In this document: piece after piece, positions 46,096 to 59,430 of the stretch | How positions within the stretch are numbered: position 1 is the first letter of the stretch | Layout: each line of letters begins with the position of its first letter | NCBI GenBank assembly: GCA_947044405.1 | Contig: CAMRHE010001093.1 | Location: forward strand, 16,001-80,000 | Direction of reading: 5' to 3' | Length of the DNA stretch: 64,000 nt | Origin: Leptodactylus fallax | Lineage: Eukaryota > Chordata > Amphibia > Anura > Leptodactylidae | Notes under the pieces: model-generated | The model's input: the letters and a program-made list of their open reading frames with translations, nothing else | Databases searched by the model: none | Told to the model about the DNA's origin: nothing | Made by a program: the position numbers and the translations under genes

Positions 46096-47143
46096 GATTA
46101 TTTAGTATAAGGGGACACTTTATATAGATTATTTAGTATAAGGGGACACTTTGTATAGATTATTTAGTATAAGGGGACACTATGTATAGATTATTTAGTA
46201 TAAGGGGACACTATGTATAGATTATTTAGTGTAAGGGGACACTATGTATAGATTATTTAGTATAAGGGGACATTATGTATAGAATATATATTATAAGTGG
46301 ACACTATGTATAGATTATTTAGTATAAGGGGACACTATGTATAGATTATTTAGTATAAGGGGACACTTTGTATAGATTATTTAGTATAAGGGGACACTAT
46401 GTATAGATTATTTAGTATAAGGGGACACTTTGTATAGATTATTTAGTATAAGGGGACACTTTGTATAGATTATTTAGTATAAGGGGACACTTTGTATAGA
46501 TTATTTAGTATAAGGGGACACTTTGTATAGATTATTTAGTATAAGGGGACACTATGTATAGATTATTTAGTATAAGGGGACACTTTGTATAGATTATTTA
46601 GTATAAGGGGACACTTTGTATAGATTATTTAGTATAAGGGGACACTTTGTATAGATTATTTAGTATAAGGGGACACTTTGTATAGATTATTTAGTATAAG
46701 GGGACACTTTGTATAGATTATTTAGTATAAGGGGACACTATGTATAGATTATTTAGTATAAGGGGACACTTTGTATAGATTATTTAGTATAAGGGAACAC
46801 TTTGTATAGATTATTTAGTATAAGGGGACACTATGTATAGATTATTTAGTGTAAGGGGACACTATGTATAGATTATTTAGTATAAGGGGACACTTTGTAT
46901 AGATTATTTAGTATAAGGGGACACTATGTATAGATTATTTAGTATAAGGGGACACTTTGTATAGATTATTTAGTATAAGGGGACATTATGTATAGAATAT
47001 ATATTATAAGTGGACACTATGTATAGAATATATATTATAAGGGGACACTTTGTATAGATTATTTAGTATAAGGGGACACTTTATATAGATTATTTACTAT
47101 AAGGGGACACTATGTATAGATTATTTAGTATAAGGGGACACTC
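46096..47143 (+). repeat. 31-bp AT-rich minisatellite, right block
   Basis: About 34 units are homogeneous for acactttgtata or acactatgtata followed by gattatttagtataagggg. The ttgtata variant dominates here, whereas atgtata dominates the left block, so the two halves have homogenised differently or differed before insertion. Confidence 0.96.
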
Positions 47144-47512
47144 AGACAGCTTTGTTTGGTTAACATTTGCCACTTTACTGGTTCTTAAATGATCCCACAG
47201 CATCATACAGTTAGTTTCATACATGGACGAAGATTCCAGACTCAAGGACAACAGTCTGAATTGAGTCTTATAGCCGCTAACACAATAGCAGTACTTGCCC
47301 GGTGGCTCTGTGTGGTCACAGCGTGGTCAGTCCTCGCAGGCTCCTGGTGACATCATTTAATTACTTATAGGAAACCTCTGCAGACCTTGTATGAAAAGAG
47401 CTGTGGAGAAAAACACGGGCATGCCGCCGCCGCTGGGGCCTTTAGGTGAAATGCTTTAGAATACTTAGATCTCAATCTCAACAGTTTTGGAAATGGGTTA
47501 TTATAGGGGGCC
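47144..47512. other. No gene recognised
   Basis: Unique-looking sequence between two minisatellites; no motif seen. Confidence 0.55.
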
Positions 47513-48836
47513 TCTGTATATAGAGAGGACACGGGGCCACACAGTGTATACAGAGAGAGAGAGGACACGGGGCCACACAGTGTATACAGAGAGAGAGGGC
47601 ACGGGGCCACACAGTGTATACAGAGAGAGAGAGAGGGCACGGGGCCACACAGTGTATACAGAGAGAGAGAGGACACGGGGCCACACAGTGTATACAGAGA
47701 GAGAGAGGACACGGGGCCACACAGTGTATACAGAGAGAGAGAGAGAGGACACGGGGCCACACAGTGTATACAGAGAGAGAGAGAGGGCACGGGGCCACAC
47801 AGTGTATACACAGAGAGAGAGAGGACACGGGGCCACACAGTGTATACAGAGAGAGAGGGCACGGGGCCACACAGTGTATACAGAGAGAGAGAGGACACGG
47901 GGCCACACAGTGTATAGAGAGAGAGGACACGCTGCCACACAGTGTATACAGAGAGAGAGAGGACACGGGGCCACACAGTGTATAGAGAGAGAGAGGACAC
48001 GGGGCCACACAGTGTATACAGAGAGAGAGAGGGCACGGGGCCACATAGTGTATACAGAGAGAGAGAGAGGGCACGGGGCCACACAGTGTATAGAGAGAGA
48101 GGGACACGGGGCCACACAGTGTATACAGAGAGAGAGAGAGAGGACACGGGGCCACACAGTGTATACAGAGAGAGAGGACACGGGGCCACACAGTGTATAC
48201 AGAGAGAGAGGACACGGGGCCACACAGTGTATACAGAGAGAGAGGACACGGGGCCACACAGTGTATAGAGAGAGAGAGGGCACGGGGCCACACAGTGTAT
48301 ACAGAGAGAGAGAGAGGACACGGGGCCACACAGTGTATACAGAGAGAGAGGGCACGGGGCCACACAGTGTATACAGAGAGAGGACACGGGGCCACACAGT
48401 GTATACAGAGAGAGAGGACACGGGGCCACACAGTGTATACAGAGAGAGAGAGGGCACGGGGCCACACAGTGTATACAGAGAGAGAGGACACGGGGCCACA
48501 CAGTGTATACAGAGAGAGAGGGCACGGGGCCACACAGTGTATACAGAGAGAGAGGGCACGGGGCCACACAGTGTATACAGAGAGAGAGGACACGGGGCCA
48601 CACAGTGTATACAGAGAGAGAGAGGACACGGGGCCACACAGTGTATACAGAGAGAGAGAGAGAGAGAGAGGACACGGGGCCACACAGTGTATACAGAGAG
48701 AGAGAGGGCACGGGGCCACACAGTGTATACAGAGAGAGAGAGGGCACGGGGCCACACAGTGTATACAGAGAGAGAGAGGGCATGGGGCCACACAGTGTAT
48801 ACAGAGAGAGAGAGAGGGCACGGGGCCACACAGTGT

Positions 48837-48870
<34 letters not shown>

Positions 48871-51142
48871 CACGGGGCCACACAGTGTATACAGAGAGAG
48901 AGAGAGAGAGAGAGGGCACGGGGCCACACAGTGTATACAGAGAGAGGGGGCACGGGGCCACACAGTGTATACAGAGAGAGGACACGGGGCCACACAGTGT
49001 ATACATAGAGAGAGAGGACACGGGGCCACACAGTGTATACATAGAGAGAGAGGACACGGGGCCACACAGTGTATACATAGAGAGAGAGGACACGGGGCCA
49101 CACAGTGTATACATAGAGAGAGAGGACACGGGGCCACACAGTGTATACAGAGAGAGAGGGCACGGGGCCACACAGTGTATACAGAGAGAGAGGACACGGG
49201 GCCACACAGTGTATACAGAGAGAGAGAGGGCACGGGGCCACACAGTGTATACAGAGAGAGAGGACACGGGGCCACACAGTGTATACAGAGAGAGAGAGGG
49301 CACGGGGCCACACAGTGTATACAGAGAGAGAGAGGGCACGGGGCCACACAGTGTATACAGAGAGAGAGAGGGCACGGGGCCACACAGTGTATACAGAGAG
49401 AGAGAGGGCACGGGCCCACAGTGTATAGAGAGAGAGAGAGAGAGAGAGAGGGCACGGGGCCACACAGTGTATACAGAGAGAGAGGGCACGGGGCCACACA
49501 GTGTATACAGAGAGAGAGGGCACGGGGCCACACAGTGTATACAGAGAGAGAGGGCACGGGGCCACACAGTGTATAGAGAGAGAGAGAGGGCACGGGGCCA
49601 CACAGTGTATACAGAGAGAGAGAGAGAGGGCACGGGGCCACACAGTGTATACAGAGAGAGAGAGAGAGGACACGGGGCCACACAGTGTATAGAGAGAGAG
49701 AGAGAGAGAGAGAGGACACGGGGCCACACAGTGTATACAGAGAGAGAGGGCACGGGGCCACACAGTGTATAGAGAGAGAGAGAGGGCACGGGGCCACACA
49801 GTGTATAGAGAGAGAGAGAGGGCACGGGGCCACACAGTGTATACAGAGAGAGAGAGGGCACGAGGCCACACAGTGTATACAGAGAGAGAGGACACGGGGC
49901 CACACAGTGTATACAGAGAGAAAGAGAGAGGGCACGGGGCCACACAGTGTATACAGAGAGAGAGAGAGGGGGCACGGGGCCACACATTGTATACAGAGAG
50001 AGAGAGAGGGCACGGGGCCACACAGTGTATACAGAGAGAGAGAGAGGACACGGGGCCATACAGTGTATACAGAGAGAGAGAGAGAGGACACGGGGCCACA
50101 CAGTGTATAGAGAGAGAGAGGGCACGGGGCCACACAGTGTATACAGAGAGAGAGGGCACGGGGCCATACAGTGTATAGAGAGAGAGAGAGAGGGCACGGG
50201 GCCACACAGTGTATACAGAGAGAGAGGGCACGGGGCCACACAGTGTATACAGAGAGAGAGGGCACGGGGCCACACAGTGTATACAGAGAGAGAGAGGGCA
50301 CGGGGCCACACAGTGTATACAGAGAGAGAGAGGGCACGGGGCCACACAGTGTATACAGAGAGAGAGGACACGGGGCCACACAGTGTATACAGAGAGAAAG
50401 AGAGAGGGCACGGGGCCACACAGTGTATACAGAGAGAGAGGGGGCACGGGGCCACACATTGTATACAGAGAGAGAGAGGACACGGGGCCACACAGTGTAT
50501 ACAGAGAGAGAGAGAGGGCACGGGGCCACACAGTGTATACAGAGAGAGAGAGAGAGGACACGGGGCCACACAGTGTATACAGAGAGAGAGGGCACGGGGC
50601 CACACAGTGTATACAGAGAGAGAGGGCACGGGGCCACACAGTGTATACAGAGAGAGAGGGCACGGGGCCACACAGTGTATACAGAGAGAGGACACGGGGC
50701 CACACAGTGTATACAGAGAGAGAGGACACGGGGCCACACAGTGTATACAGAGAGAGAGAGGGCACGGGGCCACACAGTGTATACAGAGAGAGAGGACACG
50801 GGGCCACACAGTGTATACAGAGAGAGAGGGCACGGGGCCACACAGTGTATACAGAGAGAGAGGGCACGGGGCCACACAGTGTATACAGAGAGAGAGGACA
50901 CGGGGCCACACAGTGTATACAGAGAGAGAGAGGACACGGGGCCACACAGTGTATACAGAGAGAGAGAGAGAGAGAGGACACGGGGCCACACAGTGTATAC
51001 AGAGAGAGAGAGGGCACGGGGCCACACAGTGTATACAGAGAGAGAGAGGGCACGGGGCCACACAGTGTATACAGAGAGAGAGAGGGCACGGGGCCACACA
51101 GTGTATACAGAGAGAGAGAGAGGGCACGGGGCCACACAGTGT

Positions 51143-51176
<34 letters not shown>

Positions 51177-51757
51177 CACGGGGCCACACAGTGTATCAGA
51201 GAGAGAGAGAGAGAGGGCACGGGGCCACACAGTGTATACAGAGAGAGGGGGCACGGGGCCACACAGTGTATACAGAGAGAGGACACGGGGCCACACAGTG
51301 TATACATAGAGAGAGAGGACACGGGGCCACACAGTGTATACATAGAGAGAGAGGACACGGGGCCACACAGTGTATACATAGAGAGAGAGGACACGGGGCC
51401 ACACAGTGTATACAGAGAGAGAGAGGACACGGGGCCACACAGTGTATACAGAGAGAGAGGACACGGGGCCACACAGTGTATACAGAGAGAGAGGGCACGG
51501 GGCCACACAGTGTATACAGAGAGAGAGGGCACGGGGCCACACAGTGTATACAGAGAGAGAGGGCACGGGGCCACACAGTGTATAGAGAGAGAGAGAGGGC
51601 ACGGGGCCACACAGTGTATACAGAGAGAGAGAGAGAGGGCACGGGGCCACACAGTGTATACAGAGAGAGAGGACACGGGGCCACACAGTGTATAGAGAGA
51701 GGACATGGGGCCACACAGTGTATACAGAGAGAGAGAGAGAGGACACGGGGCCACACA

Positions 51758-51794
<37 letters not shown>

Positions 51795-54393
51795 ACGGGG
51801 CCACACAGTGTATACAGAGAGAGAGGGCACGGGGCCACACAGTGTATAGAGAGAGAGAGAGGGCACGGGGCCACACAGTGTATAGAGAGAGAGAGAGGGC
51901 ACGGGGCCACACAGTGTATACAGAGAGAGAGAGGGCACGGGGCCACACAGTGTATACAGAGAGAGAGGACACGGGGCCACACAGTGTATACAGAGAGAAA
52001 GAGAGAGGGCACGGGGCCACACAGTGTATACAGAGAGAGAGAGAGAGAGGGGCACGGGGCCACACATTGTATACAGAGAGAGAGGACACGGGGCCACACA
52101 GTGTATACAGAGAGAGAGAGAGGGCACGGGGCCACACAGTGTATACAGAGAGAGAGAGAGGACACGGGGCCATACAGTGTATACACAGAGAGAGAGAGAG
52201 AGGACACGGGGCCACACAGTGTATAGAGAGAGAGAGGGCACGGGGCCACACAGTGTATACAGAGAGAGAGGGCACGGGGCCATACAGTGTATAGAGAGAG
52301 AGAGAGAGGGCACGGGGCCACACAGTGTATACAGAGAGAGAGGGCACGGGGCCACACAGTGTATACAGAGAGAGAGAGGGCACGGGGCCACACAGTGTAT
52401 ACAGAGAGAGAGAGGGCACGGGGCCACACAGTGTATACAGAGAGAGAGGACACGGGGCCACACAGTGTATACAGAGAGAAAGAGAGAGGGCACGGGGCCA
52501 CACAGTGTATACAGAGAGAGAGGGGGCACGGGGCCACACATTGTATACAGAGAGAGAGAGGACACGGGGCCACACAGTGTATACAGAGAGAGAGAGAGAG
52601 AGGGCACGGGGCCACACAGTGTATACAGAGAGAGAGAGAGAGGACACGGGGCCACACAGTGTATACAGAGAGAGAGGGCACGGGGCCACACAGTGTATAC
52701 AGAGAGAGAGGGCACGGGGCCACACAGTGTATACAGAGAGAGAGGGCACGGGGCCACACAGTGTATACAGAGAGAGAGGACACGGGGCCACACAGTGTAT
52801 ACAGAGAGAGAGGGCACGGGGCCACACAGTGTATACAGAGAGAGAGGACACTGGGCCACACAGTGTATACAGAGAGAGAGAGAGGACACGGGGCCACACA
52901 GTGTATACAGAGAGAGAGAGAGGACACGGGGCCACACAGTGTATACAGAGAGAGAGGGCACGGGGCCACACAGTGTATACACAGAGAGAGAGAGAGAGGA
53001 CACGGGGCCACACAGTGTATACAGAGAGAGAGAGAGGACACGGGGCCACACAGTGTATACAGAGAGAGATAGAGGACACGGGGCCACACAGTGTATACAG
53101 AGAGAGAGAGAGAGAGAGGACACGGGGCCACACAGTGTATACAGAGAGAGAGAGAGGGCACGGGGCCACACAGTGTATACAGAGAGAGAGAGAGAGAGGA
53201 CACGGGGCCACACAGTGTATAGAGAGAGAGGGCACGGGGCCACACAGTGTATACGAGAGAGAGAGAGAGAGAGAGGGCACGGGGCCACACAGTGTATACG
53301 AGAGAGAGAGAGAGAGAGAGGGCACGGGCCACACAGTGTATACAGAGAGAGAGAGAGAGAGGGCACGGGGCCACACAGTGTATACAGAGAGAGAGAGGGC
53401 ACGGGGCCACACAGTGTATACAGAGAGAGAGAGAGGCACGGGGCCACACAGTGTATACAGAGAGAGAGAGGGCACGGGGCCACACAGTGTATACAGAGAG
53501 AGAGAGGGCACGGGGCCACACAGTGTATACAGAGAGAGAGGACACGGGGCCACACAGTGTATACAGAGAGAGAGAGAGAGAGGACACGGGGCCACACAGT
53601 GTATACAGAGAGAGAGAGAGAGGACACGGGGCCACACAGTGTATACGAGAGAGAGAGAGGACACGGGGCCACTCAGTGTATACAGAGAGAGAGGGCATGG
53701 GGCCACACAGTGTATACAGAAAGAGAGAGAACACGGGGCCACACAGTGTATACAGAGAGAGAGAGGACACGGGGCCACACAGTGTATACAGAGAGAGAGG
53801 ACACGGGGCCACACAGTGTATACAGAGAGAGAGAGGACACGGGGCCACTCAGTGTATACAGAGAGAGAGAGGACACGGGGCCACACAGTGTATACAGAGA
53901 GAGAGGGCACGGGGCCACACAGTGTATAGAGAGAGAGGACACGGGGCCACACAGTGTATAGAGAGAGGGCACGGGGCCACACAGTGTATACAGAGAGAGA
54001 GAGGACACGGGGCCACTCAGTGTATACAGAGAGAGGGGGCACGGGGCCACACAGTGTATACAGAGAGAGAGGACACGGGGCCACACAGTGTATACAGAAA
54101 GAGAGAGGACACGGGGCCACACAGTGTATACAGAGAGAGAGAGGACACGGGGCCACACAGTGTATACAGAGAGAGAGGACACGGGGCCACACAGTGTATA
54201 CAGAGAGAGAGAGGACACGGGGCCACACAGTGTATACAGAGAGAGAGGACACGGGGCCACACAGTGTATAGAGAGAGAGGACACGGGGCCACACAGTGTA
54301 TAGAGAGAGAGGACACGCTGCCACACAGTGTATACAGAGAGAGGACACGGGGCCACACAGTGTATACAGAGAGAGAGGACACGGGGCCACACA
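47513..54393 (+). repeat. GA-rich ~33-bp minisatellite, 6.9 kb
   Basis: About 200 units share acacggggccacacagtgta followed by tacagagagagag; the (ga)n part varies from about three to fifteen repeats. The unit contains none of TAA, TAG or TGA on the minus strand and few on the plus strand, so frames exceeding 2000 codons exist in several registers on the minus strand. They are by-products: any sequence built of this unit is open. Recurring rare variants (gagagaaagagagag, cacattgtatac, tacatagagagag) show multi-unit duplications. Confidence 0.97.
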
Positions 54394-54600
54394 AAGTGGG
54401 CCAGTAAGTTTGTTAAAGACCCACTGACCCCGCAGCGTTGTGAATGTAAGTTACTAACCATTATACAAAATTCATCCGGAGCAAAAGAGAAAAGAATCTG
54501 ATTCACTCTGGTTCCTGAAAAATAAGACCTTGCCCTTTTTTCGGAGAAAAAAAAATATATATATATGACCCCTTATTTTTGGAGAAACAAGGTACATCTA

Positions 54601-54975
54601 CAGGCACATCTGAATAAATGAGAATATCTGTGAAACGTTCCTTCATCTCAGTAATTCAGTAATACAATCCATACTCAGCGTCTTCCAGGATTGTGTGTCC
54701 TACTGAACCAGACTGAGGGACCATTTAAAGGCTTAGGAAACCTTGGCAGGTGACACTGAATTTACAAGACTGAACTGAACTTACAATATTCTCATTTTCT
54801 TAGATTTGGGTTTTCATTCCCTGTAATCCATAATCAACATTTACAGAAATAAAACACTTGGAATAGAAGACTCTGTGTGTAAAGAATCTAGAAAATATAG
54901 GAGGTCACTTTATTAATGGAATTAGTGAAAGAAATAAACGTTTCCCAGATATTCTCATTTATTGAGATGCTCCTG
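54601..54975. mobile_element. Tc1/mariner-type MITE (non-autonomous)
   Basis: 375 bp with inverted ends (caggcacatctgaataaatg; the other end caggagcatctcaataaatg on the opposite strand), each followed by agaatat, and flanked by TA at 54599-54600 and 54976-54977. The interior keeps leader sequence of a larger element (cctactgaaccagactgagg) but no transposase, so it is an internal-deletion derivative. Confidence 0.85.
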
Positions 54976-54977
54976 TA

Positions 54978-55604
54978 CCATTGAAAAAATTACAGAGCCA
55001 CAAGGAAAGGGCAAGGAGGGCAAGGAGGCCGTCGGGAGGGGGTAATAATAAATACCCCACTGGATCCCACCCTACAGTCTATAGATCAAGTCAGCATGTA
55101 GTCTTTGTATTGGGCTTTGCCAGGTAAGAGGGGCCACTCAGATTCCCATCTGCAGGAAACATTCTTGTGAAAGAAAATATCTTAAAGAATTCAGAGCTGG
55201 AATGTGACGTGGGCGGATTGGCGTATCGGTGCCCCGGGGGCAGATATGCAGGTTATTGTTATAGTTGCCGAGTTTCATGTCACATGTTCCGGAAACCTCA
55301 TAGACCGCACTTAGAATTATTCCTCAATCTGTTCCTTTTACAATAAATAATAATTATTACATATACTGTACATACCCCATATAGTCTGCAGCTCTTAATC
55401 CTTCTATTCCAGTCTCATTCAGCCCCCTCACCCTGTAGTCGTCCCCGGTTTATATAATCCTGGCCCTCGCCCTGCTGTTACATACGGTGAATATAATCCA
55501 GCTCCTCACCCTGCACTGCCCCCTCTGTATATAATATCAACCACTTACCCTGCAGCCACCACCAGGGTATATAATAAAGCGGGCAAACCTTACATCACCA
55601 AGCA
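54978..55604. other. No gene recognised
   Basis: Low-copy-looking sequence, including a run of loosely repeated pyrimidine-rich phrases with 'tatataat' at 55440-55575. No coding signal. Confidence 0.5.
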
Positions 55605-56996
55605 CAATGCCGAGTGTCAGATGGAGAGGTGTAATGTACAATGCTGAGTGTCAGAGGGAGGGGTGTAATGTACAATGCCGAGTGTCATATGGAGGGGTGT
55701 AATGTACAATGCCAAGTGTCAGATGGAGAGGTGTAATGTACAATGCCGAGTGTCATATGGAGGGGTGTAATGTACAATGCCGAGTGTCAGATGGAGGGGT
55801 GTAATGTACAATGCCGAGTGTCATATGGAGGGGTGTAATGTACAATGCCAAGTGTCAGATGGAGGGGTGTAATGTACAATGCCAAGTTTCATATGGAGGG
55901 GTGTAATGTACAATGCCGAGTGTCATATGGAGGGGTGTAATGTACAATGCCAAGTGTCAGATGGAAGGGTGTAATGTACAATGCCGAGTGTCATATGGAG
56001 GGGTGTAATGTACAATGCCAAGTGTCAGATGGAGGGGTGTAATGTACAATGCCAAGTGTCAGATGGAGGGGAGTAATGTACAATGCCAAGTGTCAGATGG
56101 AGGGGAGTAATGTACAATGCCGAGTGTCAGATGGAGGGGAGTAATGTACAATGCCGAGTGTCAGATGGAGGGGTGTAATGTACAATGCCGAGTGTCAGAT
56201 GGAGAGGTGTAATGTACAATGCCGAGTGTCAGAGGGAGGGGTGTAATGTACAATGCCGAGTGTCAGATGGAGAGGTGTAATGTACAATGCCGAGTGTCAG
56301 ATGGAGGGGTGTAATGTACAATGCCGAGTGTCAGATGGAGGGGTGTAATGTACAATGCCGAGTGTCAGATGGAGAGGTGTAATGTACAATGCTGAGTGTC
56401 AGATGGAGGGGTGTAAAGTACAATGCCGAGTGTCAGATGGAGGGGTTTAATGTACAATGCCAAGTGTCAGATGGAGAGGTGTAATGTACAGGGCCAAGTG
56501 TCAGATGGAGGGATGTAATGTACAATGCCGAGTGTCAGATGGAGGGGTGTAATGTACAATGCCTAGTGTCAGATGGAGGGGTGTAGTGTACAATGCCGAG
56601 TGTCAGAGAGGTGTAATGTACAATGCCAAGTGTCAGATGGAGGGATGTAATGTACAATGCCGAGTGTCAGATGGAGGGGTGTAATGTACAATGCCAAGTG
56701 TCAGATGGAGGGGTGTAATGTACAATGCCGAGTGTCAGATGGAGGGATGTAATGTACAATGCCTAGTGTCAGATGGAGGGGTGTAATGTACAATGCCAAG
56801 TGTCAGATGGAGAGGTGTAATGTACAATACCGAGTGTCAGATGGAGGGGTGTAATGTACAATACCGAGTGTCAGATGGAGGGGTGTAATGTACAATGCCG
56901 AGTGTCAGAGAGGTGTAATGTACAATGCCTAATGTCAGATGGAGAGGTGTAATGTACAATACCGAGTGTCAGATGGAGGGGTGTAATGTACAATGT
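55605..56996 (+). repeat. 34-bp minisatellite array
   Basis: About 40 units contain aatgtacaatgccgagtgtc followed by agatggaggggtgt. Frequent variants are gccaagtgtc, catatgg, ggagaggtgt and shortened units lacking atggaggg (cagagaggtgt). A diverged copy lies at 7588-7646. Confidence 0.97.
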
Positions 56997-57473
56997 CACC
57001 CCTGGACTCTGGAGCCATTGTGGGAACTCGCCACAGACTTGAGTGTAAAAGGGACATGATAGACCTTTATAATCCACATTGTCTGACAGATGAGAAAAAC
57101 CAACATGGGGGAGCATCGCCAACAAGTGCAAGATTTGTATGACCTGGTGACTGAATCCACACGACTTTCTGGAGAACAATCATCTGTGAGATCTGTCACT
57201 TCATGTTAGTGATTGTGTGTTGGTGCAGAGCTGAACAGCCTGGAGTACAGAGAAGTTGGCTCGGAAATGGTAGATTGTTCCGCACATGGTGGTGATCTGG
57301 GAATCTCTGCGGTAATCTCCATCTCGTGTGTTATTGTTAAGGTCATGTGATTTGTGTTTATACATTTTCCATCTTTATTCTTTATTCTCATTAGTGGCTA
57401 CCACTCTTTTTTGGCTACTTTTAGTCATTGCTGTTGAATGCCCTATTTATTTCTATGAGGTATATATATATAT

Positions 57474-57478
<5 letters not shown>
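56997..57478. other. No gene recognised
   Basis: Unassigned sequence. Open frames on both strands at 56996-57391 have no recognisable motif. Confidence 0.5.

Positions 57479-57513
<35 letters not shown>
57479..57513. repeat. (AC)n microsatellite
   Basis: About 17 ac pairs following a short tatata run. Confidence 0.93.
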
Positions 57514-57515
<2 letters not shown>

Positions 57516-57796
57516 ACTATATGGAGCCTAGTATTGATCTCCAGGAACTACATGTGACCTGTAAATATGATAAATATTATACTAGCAAAAGGACCCAGCT
57601 TTGCGTATATTTCATGTTTTGTTTGTGTAGTGGCCCCATAAGAATTGGCCCTGGTTTATTTTGTATGTCGTTTTTGTGTAGTTTAAATACATTTCAATTT
57701 ATAAGAATGCTGACATCCAGTATGGCAGTCCAGTATAGGTACAGTCTATTTATGGCTGTGTTGTTATGGAGACCTGGTAAATGAAATGTGAACTTA
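57514..57796 (+). repeat. Dispersed repeat fragment, copy A
   Basis: It starts actatatggagcctagtatt and includes actagcaaaaggacccagct, a phrase of an old interspersed repeat, and ttatggagacctggtaaatg. The first phrase and the gagacctgg phrase recur at 59434-59790. The Tc1 element at 57797 is inserted at its right side. Confidence 0.5.
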
Positions 57797-59255
57797 CAGT
57801 CATGGCCAAAAGTTTTGAGAATGATACAAATATTAATTTTTACAAAGTCTACTGCTTCAGTTTTTCTAATGGCAATTTGAATATACTCCAGAATGTTATA
57901 AAGAGTGATCAGCTTAACAGCAATTACTTGCAAAGTCAATATTTGCCTAGAAAATGAACTTTATCCCCCAAAACACATTTCAACATCATTGCAGCCCTGC
58001 CTTAAAAGGACCACCTAACATCGTTTCAGTGATTGCTCCATTAACACAGGTGTGGGTGTTGATGAGGACAGGGCTGGAGATCAATCTGTCATGATTAAGT
58101 AAGAATGACACCACTGGACATTTTAAAAGGAGGCTGGTGCTTGCCATCATTGTTTCTCTTCTGTTAACCATGGTTATCTCTAAAGAAACACGTGCAGTCA
58201 TCATTGCACTGCACAAAAATGGCCTAACTGGGAAGAGTATTGCAGCTAGAAAGATTGCACCTCAGTCAACAATCTATCGCATCATCAAGAACTTCAAGGA
58301 GAGAGGTTCCATTGGTGCCAAAAAGGCTCCAGGGCGCCCAAGAAAGACCAGCAAGCGGCAGGACCGTCTCTTAAAAGTGTTTCAGCTGCGGGATGGGGCT
58401 ACCAGCAGTGCAGAGCTTGCTGAGGAATGGCAGCAGGCAGGTGTGAGTGCATCTGCACGCACTGTGAGGCGGAGACTCTTGGAGCAAGGCCTGGTCTCAA
58501 GGAGGGCAGCAAAGAAGCCACTTCTCTCCAGAAAAAACATCAGGGACAGACTGATATTCTGCAAAAGGTACAGGGAGTGGACTGCTGAGGACTGGGGTAA
58601 AGTCATTTTCTCTGATGAATCCCCTTTTCTATTGTTTGGAACATCTGGAAAACAGCTTATTTGGAGAAGAAGAGGTGAGCGCTACCACCAGTCTTGTCTC
58701 ATGCCAACTGTAAAGCATCCTGAAACCATTCATGTGTGGGGTTGCTTCTCAGCCAAGGGAATCGGCTCTCTCACAGTCTTGCCATGAATAAAGAATGGTA
58801 CCAGAATGTCCTCCAAGAGCAACTTCTCCCAACCGTCCAAGAGCAGTTTGGCGCTCAACAATGCCTTTTCCAGCATGATGGAGCACCTTGCCATAAAGCA
58901 AAGGTGATAACTAAATGGCTCAGGGAACAAAACATAGAGATTTTGGGTCCATGGCCTGGAAACTCCCCAGATCTTAATCCCATTGAGAACTTGTGGTCAA
59001 TCAAGAGACGGGTGGACAAACAAAAACCAACAAATTCAGACAAAATGAAAGCATTGATTCTGCAAGAATGGACTGCTATCAGTCAGGATTTGGTCCAGAA
59101 GTTGATTGAGAGCATGCCAGGGAGAATTGCAGAGGTCCTGAAGAAGAAGGGTCAACACTGCAAATATTGACTTGCTGCATTAACTCATTCTAAGTGTCAA
59201 TATAAGCTTCTGTTACTCATAATATGAATGCAATTCTATTTCTGTATGTGATAAA
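57797..59255 (+). mobile_element. Tc1-like transposon lacking a recognisable right end
   Basis: The left terminal repeat begins cagtcatggccaaaagtttt after TA (57795-57796). The transposase and about 85 bases of 3' flank follow, up to atgtgataaaaaaaccc. The mirrored right terminus (ending catgactg) is not found; homopolymer-rich sequence takes its place. Confidence 0.88.
58170..59170 (+). pseudogene. Tc1-like transposase, one frameshift
   Basis: Start chosen at 58170 (MVISKETRAVIIALHKNG); an in-frame ATG at 58137 lies in the element's leader. The first segment (to 58787) has the helix-turn-helix DNA-binding part (GKSIAARKIAPQSTIYRIIK), the GRPRK hook and the first catalytic Asp (VIFSDESPFLLFG). 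After a shift near 58,784 the second segment (to 59170) has the second Asp (LFQHDGAPCHKAK) and Glu (NSPDLNPIENLW), ending KKKGQHCKY. It belongs to a different Tc1 subfamily from the copies at 2522 and 23489 (HDGAPCH rather than QDNDPKH). A deletion of a few residues accompanies the shift. Confidence 0.9.
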
Positions 59256-59430
59256 AAAACCCGAAAAAAAAAAAAAAAAAAAGGGGGGGGGCAGAAGAGG
59301 AAAAAAAAAAAAATTTGTGTTATTTTAAAAATTTTTTGCCTTTGTTTTTTTTTTGGTTTAAAAATTTTAAATAAAAAAAAATTTAAGCGGGGGTGGGCTG
59401 TGGTTGAGAAAGGGGGGGGATAGAAGGGTT
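59256..59430. other. Homopolymer-laden patch, suspected low-quality sequence
   Basis: Runs of 7-19 identical bases (A, G, T) follow one another within 175 bases, unlike any other part of the window, exactly where the right end of a Tc1 element is expected. Confidence 0.55.

Noticed and set aside
47365..54506. Very long minus- and plus-strand open frames (up to ~2100 codons) as giant proteins
   Set aside because: They are translations of a stop-free minisatellite in several registers at once; no start context, unique domain or non-repeat coding sequence.
54530..54600. Transposon end or hairpin in the AT-rich ataagacc...ccttatttttgg stretch
   Set aside because: Only weak internal symmetry and no target duplication.
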